Shown piece after piece: positions 25,047 to 34,042 of a stretch of 64,000 nt of DNA; the stretch's first letter is position 1; every line of letters begins with the position of its first letter. The notes under the pieces are model-generated. The model was not told the origin of the DNA and did not search any database. It saw only the letters and a program-made list of their open reading frames with translations. Source of the stretch: Paraburkholderia solitsugae (GTDB taxonomy: Bacteria > Pseudomonadota > Gammaproteobacteria > Burkholderiales > Burkholderiaceae); the NCBI RefSeq assembly GCF_013177695.1, contig NZ_WOEY01000065.1, positions 62,001 to 126,000 of the forward strand, read 5' to 3'. Position numbers and translations under genes: made by a program.

Positions 25047-25988
25047 ATGCACGATAGTCTTCGCCGAATTGATCTGAACCTGTTGTTGGTCTTCGACGCG
25101 CTATTCCGGCATCGAAGCGTAGTCTCGGCAGCCGAGGAGCTTTGCCTAAGTTCGTCGGCGTGCAGTCACGCGATCTCGCGCCTACGTAGCGCATTGGGGG
25201 ACGAGCTTTTCGTGCGCTTCGGGAACGGTATGCAGCCGACCGCAAGAGCCGAACAAATAGCATCGGGCGTCAGCGAAGCATTGCAAAGCCTGACGGGCAG
25301 CCTGGGGGATTTTGGTCCGTTCGTTCCGTCTGCGAGCAGTCAGACCTTTGTCTTCGCCGCGACTGACTTCACCGCGTTCGCGCTATTACCTCCCCTGGTT
25401 GCAGCGCTGGAATGCGACGCCCCACATATCCGCGTCCGCGTGATTTATTCGACCCATCGCGAGTCGCTGGATGACCTCGCCTCTGGGCGGGTTCAGTTTG
25501 CCCTAGGGTTTTCAGACGAAAACGACACCCAGGAATCCGGACTCGAGTCGCTCGATTGCCTTGCGGACGATTACGTGGTCGCGGTCCGGAAGGGGCACCC
25601 CCGAATCAAAAAAAAGCTGTCGCTAGCTCAGTACCTCGCGGAGCGACACGTCGTTGTCACCCCATGGAACGCAGAGGGCAGCGTTGTCGACGGGACGCTG
25701 CTAAAGTCGGGGCTTGTTCGCGACGTAGCCGTGCAATTGCCGAGCGTGATGGCCGCCCCGGTCATCGTTGCCAATTCTCAGCTCCTGATCACGTTACCTC
25801 GACGGGTGGCGCTACAACTGGCGGACGCGATCCCGCTAACAATTTACCCTGCGCCGTTCGATATCCCTCGCTACATACTCAAGGTGTTCTTTCATACGCG
25901 ACATTCCGGGTCGCCAGCGCACCATTGGATGCGTGAACAGATGGTTTCTGCGTTAAGCGCATTGCCGAATCCAGCAAGGACAAGCTGA
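25047..25988 (+). CDS. LysR-family transcriptional regulator
   Basis: A 313-residue regulator. The start MHDSLRRIDLNLLLVFDALFRHRS is typical of the NodD/LeuO-like branch, with the helix-turn-helix at about residues 20-45 (SVVSAAEELCLSSSACSHAISRLR). The substrate-binding domain includes LADDYVVAVRKGHPRI. The 105-base space between it and the divergent GNAT gene should hold its operator. The run of A residues giving KKK at about 25607 is intact in frame. Confidence 0.88.
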   Translation: MHDSLRRIDLNLLLVFDALFRHRSVVSAAEELCLSSSACSHAISRLRSALGDELFVRFGNGMQPTARAEQIASGVSEALQSLTGSLGDFGPFVPSASSQTFVFAATDFTAFALLPPLVAALECDAPHIRVRVIYSTHRESLDDLASGRVQFALGFSDENDTQESGLESLDCLADDYVVAVRKGHPRIKKKLSLAQYLAERHVVVTPWNAEGSVVDGTLLKSGLVRDVAVQLPSVMAAPVIVANSQLLITLPRRVALQLADAIPLTIYPAPFDIPRYILKVFFHTRHSGSPAHHWMREQMVSALSALPNPARTS

Positions 25989-26203
25989 CCAAAAGGCAAA
26001 GAGCTCCAACGTACGATCAAATGTCGCCGCTCGGCACGGTTTGGCCGCAGACAATCGTCGAGCAGTAGTTCAATGTCGGCAACTAGCGCTAAAGCCGCGA
26101 GTGACACCGGGCGATTTCGACTGCCCGCTACAGGGTCGAACTGGAACGCCAAAAATCGCTTTGACGTTGTTCCGAGGCGACGCAACGCAAGGGTAAATGA
26201 ACC

Positions 26204-26228
26204 AGAAAAAAGCCCGCCGAAGCGGGCT
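26204..26228 (-). terminator. Rho-independent terminator of the brnTA operon
   Basis: On the minus strand, AGCCCGC-TTCG-GCGGGCT is followed by TTTTT. It lies five bases beyond the brnA stop codon and is a textbook intrinsic terminator with a UUCG-type loop. Confidence 0.85.
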
Positions 26229-26232
26229 TTCG

Positions 26233-26568
26233 TTACATCATGCCGTGCGACTTGGCATAGTCGCGTAGGGCGTCATTCATCCGTGTCTGCCAGCCTTCGC
26301 CGGTCGAGCGGAAAGCGTCGAGCACGTCGCGATCGTAACGAACGCTCGTTGCGACTTTGGTCACGTCGGCCGGTGGGCGGCCGCGGCGCTTCAGCAGTTC
26401 GGCCGCGGCACCTTCGCCGATCCGCTGCGGAAGCGTTTCACGCGCAGGGCGCATGCGCCGGATTTCTTCGGTGCTCAGCTCGCGCGCATCGGGATCTGCC
26501 GCAATGCCGCGATTGATCGCCGCGTCTTCCTCATCAGTCGGCATCACGATCGTGCGTTTGCTCAACAT
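26233..26568 (-). CDS. brnA: BrnA-family antitoxin
   Basis: A 111-residue antitoxin. The N-terminal half binds the toxin and is charged. The C-terminal half has PADVTKVATSVRYDRDVLDAFRSTGEGWQTRMNDALRDYA, the BrnA ribbon-helix-helix DNA-binding domain (W-Q-x-R-x-N-x-x-L). ATG 26568 is preferred over ATG 26574 because GAGGTGA lies at a better distance. Its start lies inside the end of brnT, the classical toxin-first order, and it probably represses the operon with BrnT. Confidence 0.9.
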   Translation of the reverse strand: MLSKRTIVMPTDEEDAAINRGIAADPDARELSTEEIRRMRPARETLPQRIGEGAAAELLKRRGRPPADVTKVATSVRYDRDVLDAFRSTGEGWQTRMNDALRDYAKSHGMM

Positions 26569-26836
26569 AATCATTCACCTCACGTTTGTTTGCCTTGCGA
26601 AGGCTGATAGCTCGTAGCGTTTCGCCACGCAGTGTATAGACCAGACAGTAGACGCGATCGCCAATCAAGCCGTAAGCGATGAAACGTGGCTCTCCGTACG
26701 CATATCGGTCGTCGAGCGCGTCGAGCGCGCTGTCCCATTCGAAGCTTTCGGCAAGAGCGAGTGAAACGCCATGTTTGCTGCGATTGATCTGGTCTTTGGC
26801 CGGGTCGAATTCGATCCCATGCGATTTATTGTACAT
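26534..26836 (-). CDS. brnT: BrnT-family ribonuclease toxin
   Basis: A 100-residue toxin of RelE-like fold. GIEFDPAKDQINRSKHGVSLALA is the BrnT opening (FDP.K...N..KHG). DDRYAYGEPRFIAYGLIGDRVYCLVYT and ETLRAISLRKANKREV complete the fold. ATG 26836 is chosen by family length; the open frame extends further upstream. The toxin cleaves RNA and is neutralised by BrnA, which overlaps it. The helix-turn-helix gene at 26859-27221 lies 22 bases upstream on the same strand and may be a third operon member. Confidence 0.9.
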   Translation of the reverse strand: MYNKSHGIEFDPAKDQINRSKHGVSLALAESFEWDSALDALDDRYAYGEPRFIAYGLIGDRVYCLVYTLRGETLRAISLRKANKREVNDYVEQTHDRDAD

Positions 26837-26858
26837 ACGATAAATGATTGATGCAAGG

Positions 26859-27221
26859 TCAGGCGAAACGCGGCGACATTTCCTGTTCGTCTGCCGCCGG
26901 CTGGGTTGATCTAGGATCGGTCGCGAGGTTGTCGCCAATCAACGGGCGTAGCCGCGAGACGTTTGAAGGTGGCTCGCCGACGACGCCGAGGGGCGGCGCA
27001 AGACGACCTATATTCATTTGCCGAAGGCGGAGGTCATGCTCCATGTCGCGGAGCCTCAAAAGCTCTGGCACCCACCAGGGTACGCGCTCCCGGCCGGACA
27101 ACCAGTCGCGCACGCTGCGCTCGGATCGACGTAATTCACGCGCAAGATCTTTAAGGCTGCGGCCTTGTGCGTAGTACGCCATTTCGCGTGGGTTGCCATA
27201 TCGGAGGTTTGGATATTTCAT
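26859..27221 (-). CDS. Helix-turn-helix protein, phage-like, 120 residues
   Basis: Starts MKYPNLRYGNPREMAYYAQG, then SLKDLARELRRSERSVRDWLSG, a clear helix-turn-helix (residues about 20-43), then WWVPELLRLRDMEHDLR. Proteins of this style are common in Burkholderia prophages and mobile elements. The polar C-terminal tail looks disordered. The start at ATG 27221 has AAGAG upstream. It precedes brnT by 22 bases and might control the toxin-antitoxin operon. Confidence 0.6.
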   Translation of the reverse strand: MKYPNLRYGNPREMAYYAQGRSLKDLARELRRSERSVRDWLSGRERVPWWVPELLRLRDMEHDLRLRQMNIGRLAPPLGVVGEPPSNVSRLRPLIGDNLATDPRSTQPAADEQEMSPRFA

Positions 27222-27305
27222 GATGCTTTTCTTGTAAGAGATTGAAGAAGACGCGCCCCTGACGCGCCCACGCACACCTTACATAAAACATACAAACACC
27301 AAACA

Positions 27306-27330
27306 AAAAGAGCCGGGATGAACCCAGCTC
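27306..27330 (-). terminator. Intrinsic terminator, minus strand
   Basis: On the minus strand GAGC-TGGG...CCCG-GCTC (one C-A mismatch) is followed by TTTTTG. It lies 34 bases beyond the stop of the frameshifted small gene at 27364-27545 and fits as its terminator. Confidence 0.6.
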
Positions 27331-27363
27331 TCTTATTTAATCAGTCACTTAATTGTTGATAAT

Positions 27364-27545
27364 TTATCTTATGTCAAATTGCATAAACGAAAACTCCTTA
27401 ACGCAGTAGCACCGGATTTCCTTCCCCTCGATGACGTGCACCAAGTGGCCGACCTGCACTTTGTCTCGCAGCGTTGCGGTAGCCCGGCGCGTAAGATAGC
27501 CGAATGAATATTTCGAACGTAGTTCGCCCCGACGTTTCCGCCCAT
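27364..27545 (-). pseudogene. Small unknown gene, probably frameshifted just after its start
   Basis: ATG 27545 has GGAGG eight bases upstream on the minus strand. In its own frame the product soon looks random. The +1 frame, open from there to TAA at 27364, reads RGELRSKYSFGYLTRR, then DKVQVGHLVHVIEGKEIRCY and CVKEFSFMQFDIR, which looks like a real basic protein of about 60 residues. One missing G in the ATGGGCGG start would restore it. The terminator at 27306-27330 supports a once-expressed gene. No family recognised. Confidence 0.4.
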
Positions 27546-27691
27546 GTCTTAGCCTCCGCCTGAACTGATGGGAAGTTGCGAGGAAACAGCGTGATCCTGC
27601 TCAATTAGTGGCTGCGGACAGACCCGGCCCTTATATCCTCCGGCTAGGGTATGTCGTCTTCTTTCTCAAGGAGCGGCCGGTTTGATGAGCG

Positions 27692-28345
27692 TTACTGGGA
27701 AGCGCCACGGGTTGCCTGGCGCTGGGCCCGGGAAGTGACCGGTCTATTTGTGCCGGCTTTCTCGATTTCTGCAGTCGGCCGGGTCAGCAGCGGAAAAACG
27801 ACGGTAAAGAAATCATCCAGAGGCTCCCGGCTGACGGCAATTTTCATGCGAACGACAGCGCCCTCCCAACTGTTAATCATGAAACGTGCCGTCGTATCTA
27901 CATCCAGTCCGGGCACGATGCTGCCATCGCTCTGTCCCGCAAGAATCGTATCGGCGACGGTGTTTGTCCAGTGTTTCAACGACTCGGCTAGAGCCTGACG
28001 CACCAGCGGCATGTTGTCGGAGCATTCCGCGGCCATGTTGCCGATTAGACATCCCTTGGCGTAGCCAAAGCCGGCGTAACGCGACGCCAGGAATTCGAAA
28101 TGGTTTCGCAGACGCACAACCGGTGCAACGGAGACATCGGAAAGCAACTCTCGCCTGGAGCCTGCGGTATAGATCTCGAGCACTTCGACGGCCAGCAACT
28201 CCTTAGCCTTGAAATAGTTATAGAACGAACCCTTCGGCACGCCCGCCCTATCAACGATGTCCTGAACGCTGCATGCGCTAAAGCCCAATTCGTGGAAGCA
28301 CTCCAAGGCCGCGCTAACAATTTTCTCGCGTACTTTAGACACCAT
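27692..28345 (-). CDS. TetR-family transcriptional regulator
   Basis: A 217-residue TetR repressor. The N-terminal helix-turn-helix spans about residues 8-48 (ALECFHELGFSACSVQDIVDRAGVPKGSFYNYFKAKELLA). A C-terminal ligand domain follows, with GCLIGNMAAECSDNMPLVRQAL, as in regulators of reactive-electrophile and NemR-like responses. ATG 28345 is chosen because GGAGAGG lies six bases upstream. The NemR-like group often controls old yellow enzymes and reductases. It could act on elements elsewhere in the window, but no palindrome was seen directly upstream. Confidence 0.85.
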   Translation of the reverse strand: MVSKVREKIVSAALECFHELGFSACSVQDIVDRAGVPKGSFYNYFKAKELLAVEVLEIYTAGSRRELLSDVSVAPVVRLRNHFEFLASRYAGFGYAKGCLIGNMAAECSDNMPLVRQALAESLKHWTNTVADTILAGQSDGSIVPGLDVDTTARFMINSWEGAVVRMKIAVSREPLDDFFTVVFPLLTRPTAEIEKAGTNRPVTSRAQRQATRGASQ

Positions 28346-28435
28346 ACATAACCTCTCCATGTGGAACGACTATAACTGTTGCGACCACCCGCTTCGGCGT
28401 CGCACCGACAGACCACATACGGACAACGCAATCGC

Positions 28436-28678
28436 GGGGTGTGCGGCTTGTCAGTCGAGCATTTTAGTCATGCGCTCAAGAAGCGCATCGGCCAGTCACC
28501 TTATCCGTTCCTGATCGGGCAGCGACAGCGCCGTGCTAAGACGCTGATGCTAACTGCCAATCCTTCTCTCGCGGAAATTGCACTCGCTAGCAGCTTCAGC
28601 GCTCCCCCCCACCTCAGTAGGCGGTTCATAGCGGTACAAGGAGTATCACCCGGACTATGGCGGCGCTTTAACGGTTAG
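28436..28678 (+). pseudogene. AraC-family regulator, C-terminal remnant
   Basis: The frame gives GLSVEHFSHALKKRIGQSP, then LIGQRQRRAKTLMLTANPSLAEIALASSF and a SAPPHLSRRFIAVQGVSP segment, the double helix-turn-helix of AraC/XylS regulators up to the natural end. The N-terminal sensor domain and the normal start are missing. It is divergent from the TetR gene. It lies at the left edge of a long stretch without genes and appears to be debris. Confidence 0.7.
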
Positions 28679-29551
28679 CGGTCGCGATGCCTGCTCGGGC
28701 CGCAGCGTTCATCATAGGCACCTCCGTCCATTCCACTCGCGAGCGTGGTTGCCGAAACTTGACCGTTACGCCTCCAAACAAGGCAATTGCACTCCCGCTG
28801 CAATTGCTCGACGAGTTTCACAATATTGCTACCTCCATGACAGCGGCGAGGTGCAACGTCTACCCCCATGCGGAACGCAAACGTACTCATTTAACCGCCG
28901 GTCCGGGTGCACTAACGCCGGCCTCGAACGGCAGTTCCGAAGCGGCCGCTGTCCGGCTGACTCCGGCGAGCAGCGAGCAGCCATCAAATCCTGATCTCAA
29001 CAACAGCAGTTGACTTTTAATACGACCGGTCATATTATAAACCATCCAATGAACGTTTCGGGTGGAAATCTTTGCAGCACTACCGGGGGGCATTAAAGGG
29101 GGCAACGCCTGCAGCTCGCGTAGCCCGACTGGAGCGTGATACACCAACCTGTGGTGTGCAAAAGACATGCATCGAATCGACGCTATTGTCAGCCTCGAAG
29201 TCGTTCGTAAAGAGCTGTTACCACAACGGCTTACCTTTTGCGCAGTGCGGCAAACTTTGAAGCAAATCGAACCGAACTGCCGACTCTCCGCCTGCACGCC
29301 GTCCGGCCGCCACTGGCGCCCACCCCTTGGTTTTCTCATTAATGGGCGTCCGCGCGACTGAGCACGAGCTGAACCCAAGTGTTCCGACCAGACTATCCGT
29401 TCTGCGAAATCGCACGAAAATCGCAAATACCAACACGGATTGACATAGAAGCCGATGCAGAAGCGGCTCGAGAAACAGCGACTTGGAGATGTCCAAATTG
29501 CGTCGACCACGAGCGTCGTCGCGGCAACAAAAGTAAGAGAAGGAGACAGAT
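28679..29551. other. Long stretch without a recognisable gene
   Basis: About 870 bases separate the AraC fragment from the LysR gene. Several open frames of 60-200 codons exist on both strands, but none has a ribosome binding site or recognisable motif. Composition suggests decayed coding DNA rather than a regulatory region of this size. Confidence 0.4.
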
Positions 29552-30517
29552 ATGGACGTGAGAGTAATCCACTATTTCATCAGCGTTTTTGAAGAACGCA
29601 GTTTCACCAAGGCAGCCGAGCGGATGCATGTCGTGCAATCAGCATTGAGCATGCAAATTCGAAATCTGGAAGAAGAGCTAAAAACCCCCCTCTTCCAGCG
29701 CGCACAACGTGGATTGGAACCCACAATTGCCGGGCGCAGATTCTATGAACTTTGCGTTCCGATTGCGCGTAGCATCGCCGCTGCCAAGCAGGAGTTGGTC
29801 GAATTAGCACAGGGAACGTCAGTTGTCGGGTCGATGCGAATCGGATTGACTTCATCAATGTGTCAAAACGTTCTGGGAAATGTGCTTGGCGACTTTCATG
29901 CGCTGTATCCGCAGGTCGAGATCATCGTGACCGAAGCGTACGCGCGTGACATCACAGACCTGGTACAGTCAGGAGAACTTGATGTTGGCCTAGGCGCCCT
30001 GCCTTTGGACAGCAATAGTCTATCGTGTCGGCTCGGTTTCACGGACGAGTACGTTCTGGTCTCCGGACACCCGATAAACGGCCCGTCGCTTACACCCTGC
30101 GACCTCTCTCTGATGAAAGACCTTACGCTCGTTATCCCATCCGACCGCCACCTATTGGGCACGACGATGCGCGGCCATATTGCCAGTGGTCGCATTTCGC
30201 CAAAGAGCGTAGTCACAATTAACGGCATGGTGGCCACTCTCGAAAGTGTCCGCAGTTCGGACTGGGGTGCTATGTGCCTGATGAATTCCGTTGTGGACAA
30301 GCTGGAAAACCCGGACACATACATCTATCCCATCACAAATCCACATACCGTTTTCGATCTATACCTGCTGCATGATCTTAGGAAGCCACTCACGCCCGCT
30401 GCTCGAATTTTTATTGAAATGTTTGGAAACCGGCTCAAAGAAGTCAGAACACTCTGGAGCGGTGCTTCTTCACCGTTGAATGTCAGGCGTCCTCTGTCCG
30501 AGCATAGGACCCACTAA
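29552..30517 (+). CDS. LysR-family transcriptional regulator
   Basis: A 321-residue regulator with GAAGGAG before ATG 29552. The winged helix-turn-helix occupies residues 1-60 (FEERSFTKAAERMHVVQSALS) and the effector domain carries GSMRIGLTSS and DVGLGALPLD. It stands upstream of and convergent with the reverse operon ending at 30944. That operon, or the palindrome-bearing region at 33.8 kb, could be its target, but nothing in the sequence proves this. Confidence 0.9.
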   Translation: MDVRVIHYFISVFEERSFTKAAERMHVVQSALSMQIRNLEEELKTPLFQRAQRGLEPTIAGRRFYELCVPIARSIAAAKQELVELAQGTSVVGSMRIGLTSSMCQNVLGNVLGDFHALYPQVEIIVTEAYARDITDLVQSGELDVGLGALPLDSNSLSCRLGFTDEYVLVSGHPINGPSLTPCDLSLMKDLTLVIPSDRHLLGTTMRGHIASGRISPKSVVTINGMVATLESVRSSDWGAMCLMNSVVDKLENPDTYIYPITNPHTVFDLYLLHDLRKPLTPAARIFIEMFGNRLKEVRTLWSGASSPLNVRRPLSEHRTH

Positions 30518-30943
30518 CCTAGTGGTCGTCCGTAGTGTGCAACGGAGCGAAACAAAAACGCAACTGACTCGCAAACCAGGACTATTCAATGCGTCGGAAG
30601 TGCTGTTTTGGGATCCGCCGTGTTACTACCACGTCGTTTGCGAGCAAACACGGCAATTTTCAACCTCCCTCAGGGTGAGTTCGGTTCGGGCCCCGTGTCG
30701 ACGCCCGACTCCACGCCCTCCCGCCTTGGTGATACGCTAGACACTTGAAGGAACGGAAGCGCTGCCCAATTGGACAAAGAAATTTGATGTCCATTACAGC
30801 AACTGAAGGTCCACCGGCGAAGCTAGACACCGAACAGGTAAAACGAATACGGAGCGGTTGAGCTTTAGCAACACCGGATGTGTTTGACGGCGGGTAACTC
30901 ACTCACGACTCAGATCCCCTGGCAAGTCACCCACGGCACTCCG
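30518..30943. other. Intergenic, convergent, nothing recognised
   Basis: Between a forward LysR gene and a reverse dehydrogenase gene. No gene, relic or clear hairpin with a T-tract was recognised. Confidence 0.35.
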
Positions 30944-31894
30944 TCATCCAAGATCAGCTTTATTCCGGTTGCGAATCAAGGCCATCAGGTTCTGGTCACG
31001 CCAGGCAACGCGCTCGTCCCATTGCTCGATTGGCAATACAGCGCGCCGGGCGGCGGCAACCTTCTCGACCAGAGCCGGGGTCCACGGGTCATGCTGCCCC
31101 CGCTCAGCCCCCATCCGCGCGTATGCCGGACCCATCTTTAGCGCGTGCGATGCTATTCCGCCTCGAGTGTTGAGGTCAACTGTCTCGAATGGCCCGATAA
31201 CCGACCACCGCAAGCCAAGACCGTCCCGCACTACCGTGTCAATCTCGTCAACGGTCGCTACGCCATCCCTCACCAAACAATACGCCTCCCTCAGCAACGC
31301 GCCCTGCAAACGATTGAACACGAAGCCTTCCAGTTCCTTCCTTACCACGATCGGCTTGAGTCCACAGTTCTGATACTGCGACAACGCGCGCTCGACCACG
31401 CCCGATGCGGTGAATGGCGCTGGCACAAGCTCGATCACCGGAATCAGGTACGGTGGATTACCCGGATGGGCAACGAGGCACCGGTGCCGTCCGCTCAAGT
31501 TCCCAACAAACGAAGACGTGGTCAATGCAGATGATGCGCTGGCCAGAATCGCGTCGGCCGGTGCAATTGCGTCGAGCTCTGCGAATAGCATCTCTTTCAG
31601 TTCGACGCGCTCCGGGGCGCATTCCTGAATCAGGTCGGCATCTGCGGCTGCCTGCTCAAGCGTTGCAACGATCTCGATGCGGTCCATCAGCACGTCCATC
31701 GGCTCGCTCAACAAGCCGAAATTGTCGAGTTCGCGCAGACGTCCCATAATTTCCTCGGGTACGCGTTCGCGCCGTACCGCGTCCGGGTCATACATCCGCA
31801 CAATCCACTTTGCCCTCGCAAAAACGATCGCGAACGCTACACCGATGCTACCCGCCCCGATAATGGCCGCTTGAGTTGTCAGTTTTTTGCTCAT
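30944..31894 (-). CDS. 3-hydroxyacyl-CoA dehydrogenase family protein (CRYL1/L-gulonate dehydrogenase-like)
   Basis: A 316-residue NAD-dependent dehydrogenase: AAIIGAGSIGVAFAIVFARAK (Rossmann motif), then SSALTTSSF and HRCLVAHPGNPPYLIPVIELVPA, with the catalytic His in the HPxNPP motif. FVFNRLQGALLREAYCLV follows. The HPGNPPYLIP version is typical of members acting on non-CoA hydroxy acids, such as carnitine or gulonate dehydrogenases. It starts one base before the SDR stop region, so it is translationally coupled as the third gene of the cyclase-SDR-dehydrogenase operon. Confidence 0.88.
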   Translation of the reverse strand: MSKKLTTQAAIIGAGSIGVAFAIVFARAKWIVRMYDPDAVRRERVPEEIMGRLRELDNFGLLSEPMDVLMDRIEIVATLEQAAADADLIQECAPERVELKEMLFAELDAIAPADAILASASSALTTSSFVGNLSGRHRCLVAHPGNPPYLIPVIELVPAPFTASGVVERALSQYQNCGLKPIVVRKELEGFVFNRLQGALLREAYCLVRDGVATVDEIDTVVRDGLGLRWSVIGPFETVDLNTRGGIASHALKMGPAYARMGAERGQHDPWTPALVEKVAAARRAVLPIEQWDERVAWRDQNLMALIRNRNKADLG

Positions 31895-31895
31895 A

Positions 31896-32597
31896 TCAGA
31901 CTCCCGCCACACCGACCGTCATTCCACCGCAGACGTACAGCACCTGACCGGTGACAAACCCACTGCGCTGGTCCAAAAGATATGCGGCAGCATGTGCCAC
32001 ATCGTGGGGTGTTCCCATTCGCCTGACAGGCACGTTGTCAATGATCGCCTGTGTACGAGGACTCTCCGGGGGATTCGCCCGGTCGAACAGGTCTGTGCGA
32101 ATCGGACCCGGACCAATTGCGTTGGCGGTGATGCCGTGCCGTCCCATCTCAAGCGCCCACACCCTGGTCATGCCGATCAACGCGGCCTTGGTTGCCGCAT
32201 AGGCCGAACGAAATTCTTTCCCAAGCGCTGCGCGCGAAGACATGTTGACAATCCGGCCGAAGCCAGCTGCGATCATCCCTGGAAGGACTGCTTGCATGCA
32301 CTGCATCGCGCAGCGCACATTCAGCGACCAGGCAAGGTCGAGTTCTGCAAACGTCTGCTCATCCGCGCTCGCGGGGCAAACCACACCGACGTTGTTGACG
32401 AGTCGAGTGATCGGCCCGTTCCTCAGCGCTTCATCAAGCGCACGTGCGGTCGCCGCCGGGTTCGTCAGATCCGCGATAAGGCCATTGCCGATCCGGTCGA
32501 TTGTCACGACCTCGTAGCCCTCTTCTCTGCATCGTTCGGCGCACGCTGCGCCGATTCCGGCAGCGCCACCCGTGATCAGTACTCTTTCTTTGGTCAT
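31896..32597 (-). CDS. Short-chain dehydrogenase/reductase
   Basis: A 233-residue SDR with TGGAAGIG cofactor motif, NNVGV at the NNAG site, NMSSRAALG with catalytic Ser, YAATK as the YxxxK pair, and a C-terminal SGFVTGQVLYVCGGM. Asp after strand two (VVTIDRIG) points to NAD. It lies between a cyclase-family gene (27 bases) and the hydroxyacid-type dehydrogenase (coupled). It probably oxidises a hydroxyl group on a ring or side chain of the pathway substrate. Confidence 0.9.
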   Translation of the reverse strand: MTKERVLITGGAAGIGAACAERCREEGYEVVTIDRIGNGLIADLTNPAATARALDEALRNGPITRLVNNVGVVCPASADEQTFAELDLAWSLNVRCAMQCMQAVLPGMIAAGFGRIVNMSSRAALGKEFRSAYAATKAALIGMTRVWALEMGRHGITANAIGPGPIRTDLFDRANPPESPRTQAIIDNVPVRRMGTPHDVAHAAAYLLDQRSGFVTGQVLYVCGGMTVGVAGV

Positions 32598-32623
32598 ACT
32601 CTGCTCGGCTGATATCAGAAACA

Positions 32624-33670
32624 CTAGACAGTAGCAATCGGCGTAACGGGCGACCCCATCGCGCCGGGTAGGCGCAGCGGCGGCGCAGTCAGCATGAAAT
32701 GAGAACGCTTGTTAGCGCGTAGCCATTCGGCCAATTCCCGCAAATACCAGAGTTCGCCCAAGGGCAAGCCCAATTTGAAGAGGCAATGATGATGCAATGG
32801 CAACAAAGGATGGTCACCGCTTACCGGCCGGGCCGGATAGCGCTCGACCGCATAGTTGTCAGCGGCGAGCGCGGCGATACCGGAATCAGTGATCCATTGC
32901 AATAGACGCTCATCCCGTCCATCCAAGGCGCAGCAATGCGAGTCGAGAATGGCCAAATCGGGGCTACGGTTCATTTCGAGCACCATCTCCGCGAAGCCGG
33001 TGCGCAGCAGTAACATGTCGCCCCGTTCGATCTGAACCCCGTCGGCCTCGATCACCGACATGAGGTCGTCATATCCGACTGTCCGATACTCGCGGCCGTA
33101 ATGAGCGACGAGATCAAGCAATACACCCCGTCCCTGCATCCCCTTTACCGCCAGATTCTCGATTCCGAGTGCATCCGCATGACTGTGTTCACTCGCGCAG
33201 GCGTGTGCGTTGAATGCGTCGTCAGCGCGATAATCCACCGGACCGACGATATCAACGTTCGCTTTGTAGCCGTTGTAATAAACGCTTTCGGCAACACCGT
33301 CGCCGTCGGCATCGAAGAGCGCGCCGACGTGTGCGAGCGAATCCCATTGCGTCGAATATTGCAGACTCAACAGGACCTGGTCGTCGCTGATTACGTCGAT
33401 TGCCTGCTCATCGAGACGCGCAAAAGGAAAGTTCACGTAGGCTAGACCATCCTTCATGGTCGGACCCAAAACGGGTGGCCGACGGCGCACATTGAGCTTA
33501 CTCTCCCCAGGATAATCGAGCGGCAACGAGAGGCAGAAGCTATGCCCCGAACGTATCTCGGCAGCGCCTTTCAACACCTGCTCCGCACCGATCAGATTGG
33601 GGCGTCCGAGTTGGTCATCCGGTCCAAAATCGCCCCAGTTCGCCCCTTCCGGCCTGTTCTTCCAACGCAT
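32624..33670 (-). CDS. Cyclase-family (kynurenine formamidase-like) hydrolase, paralogue 1
   Basis: A 348-residue protein starting MRWKNRPEGANWGDFGPDD. The metal-site motif is LQYSTQWDSLAHVG, the variant (TQWD..xH) of the HxGTHxD.P.H motif of cyclase/formamidase proteins. YYNGYKANVDIVGP and ADNYAVERYPA follow. Members hydrolyse amide, lactone or cyclic C-C/C-O bonds using Mn or Zn. ATG 33670 with GGAGA upstream is chosen; ATG 33685 is possible. It heads the reverse operon and has a TetR-type operator about 150 bases upstream. A paralogue of about 60% similarity lies at 35969. Confidence 0.83.
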   Translation of the reverse strand: MRWKNRPEGANWGDFGPDDQLGRPNLIGAEQVLKGAAEIRSGHSFCLSLPLDYPGESKLNVRRRPPVLGPTMKDGLAYVNFPFARLDEQAIDVISDDQVLLSLQYSTQWDSLAHVGALFDADGDGVAESVYYNGYKANVDIVGPVDYRADDAFNAHACASEHSHADALGIENLAVKGMQGRGVLLDLVAHYGREYRTVGYDDLMSVIEADGVQIERGDMLLLRTGFAEMVLEMNRSPDLAILDSHCCALDGRDERLLQWITDSGIAALAADNYAVERYPARPVSGDHPLLPLHHHCLFKLGLPLGELWYLRELAEWLRANKRSHFMLTAPPLRLPGAMGSPVTPIATV

Positions 33671-33816
33671 GTGATATGTCTCCATGAACTGTCGCGGCAG
33701 CGCCGATATGAGCGGCATGCACACGCCGCGCATGCTCGCATCCAAACATCAGACACGCCTACCCGATGCCGTGCGGCGCACCTGGGGTCATAGCCGAGAC
33801 CTCTTTAGGTCACCCA

Positions 33817-33838
33817 AAACATACTACTTGGTATGTTT
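33817..33838. promoter_or_regulatory. TetR-type operator, copy 1
   Basis: AAACATAC-TACTTG-GTATGTTT is a perfect 8-6-8 palindrome. The same element with one changed loop base occurs at 47879-47900, with similar flanks (TAT..TTGCAAG against TAT..ATGCAAG). It sits about 150 bases upstream of the cyclase-SDR-dehydrogenase operon. The form is typical of TetR-family operators. Confidence 0.7.
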
Positions 33839-33928
33839 ATAATTTGCAAGAAGACGTTTCGGTCAGCGTTGAGGCAACACATGCAGGCGACGCCGGCCGC
33901 CAACCGCGCGACTGACCCATCACCAAGA

Positions 33929-33945
33929 CTGATGCGTCGCATCAG
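33929..33945. promoter_or_regulatory. Palindrome CTGAT-N7-ATCAG (related to the tripartite element)
   Basis: CTGATGCG-T-CGCATCAG is a perfect 8-bp palindrome in the divergent region between the cyclase operon and the metallo-hydrolase gene. It shares the CTGAT-N7-ATCAG core with elements at 40067, 44009 and 52978 but lacks their third TGAT half. Confidence 0.5.
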
Positions 33946-34042
33946 CCTAAATCGCTTGTTGAAATTTTCCGGAACAGTCATCTTGCGGTAGGGCACACGC
34001 CTAAACAGTCACCCGCGGTCCACCACGCATTAGGCCAAGCGA

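Noticed and set aside
28887..29510. A 207-codon reverse open frame in the gene-poor stretch
   Set aside because: No start signal and no recognisable motif; composition looks random.
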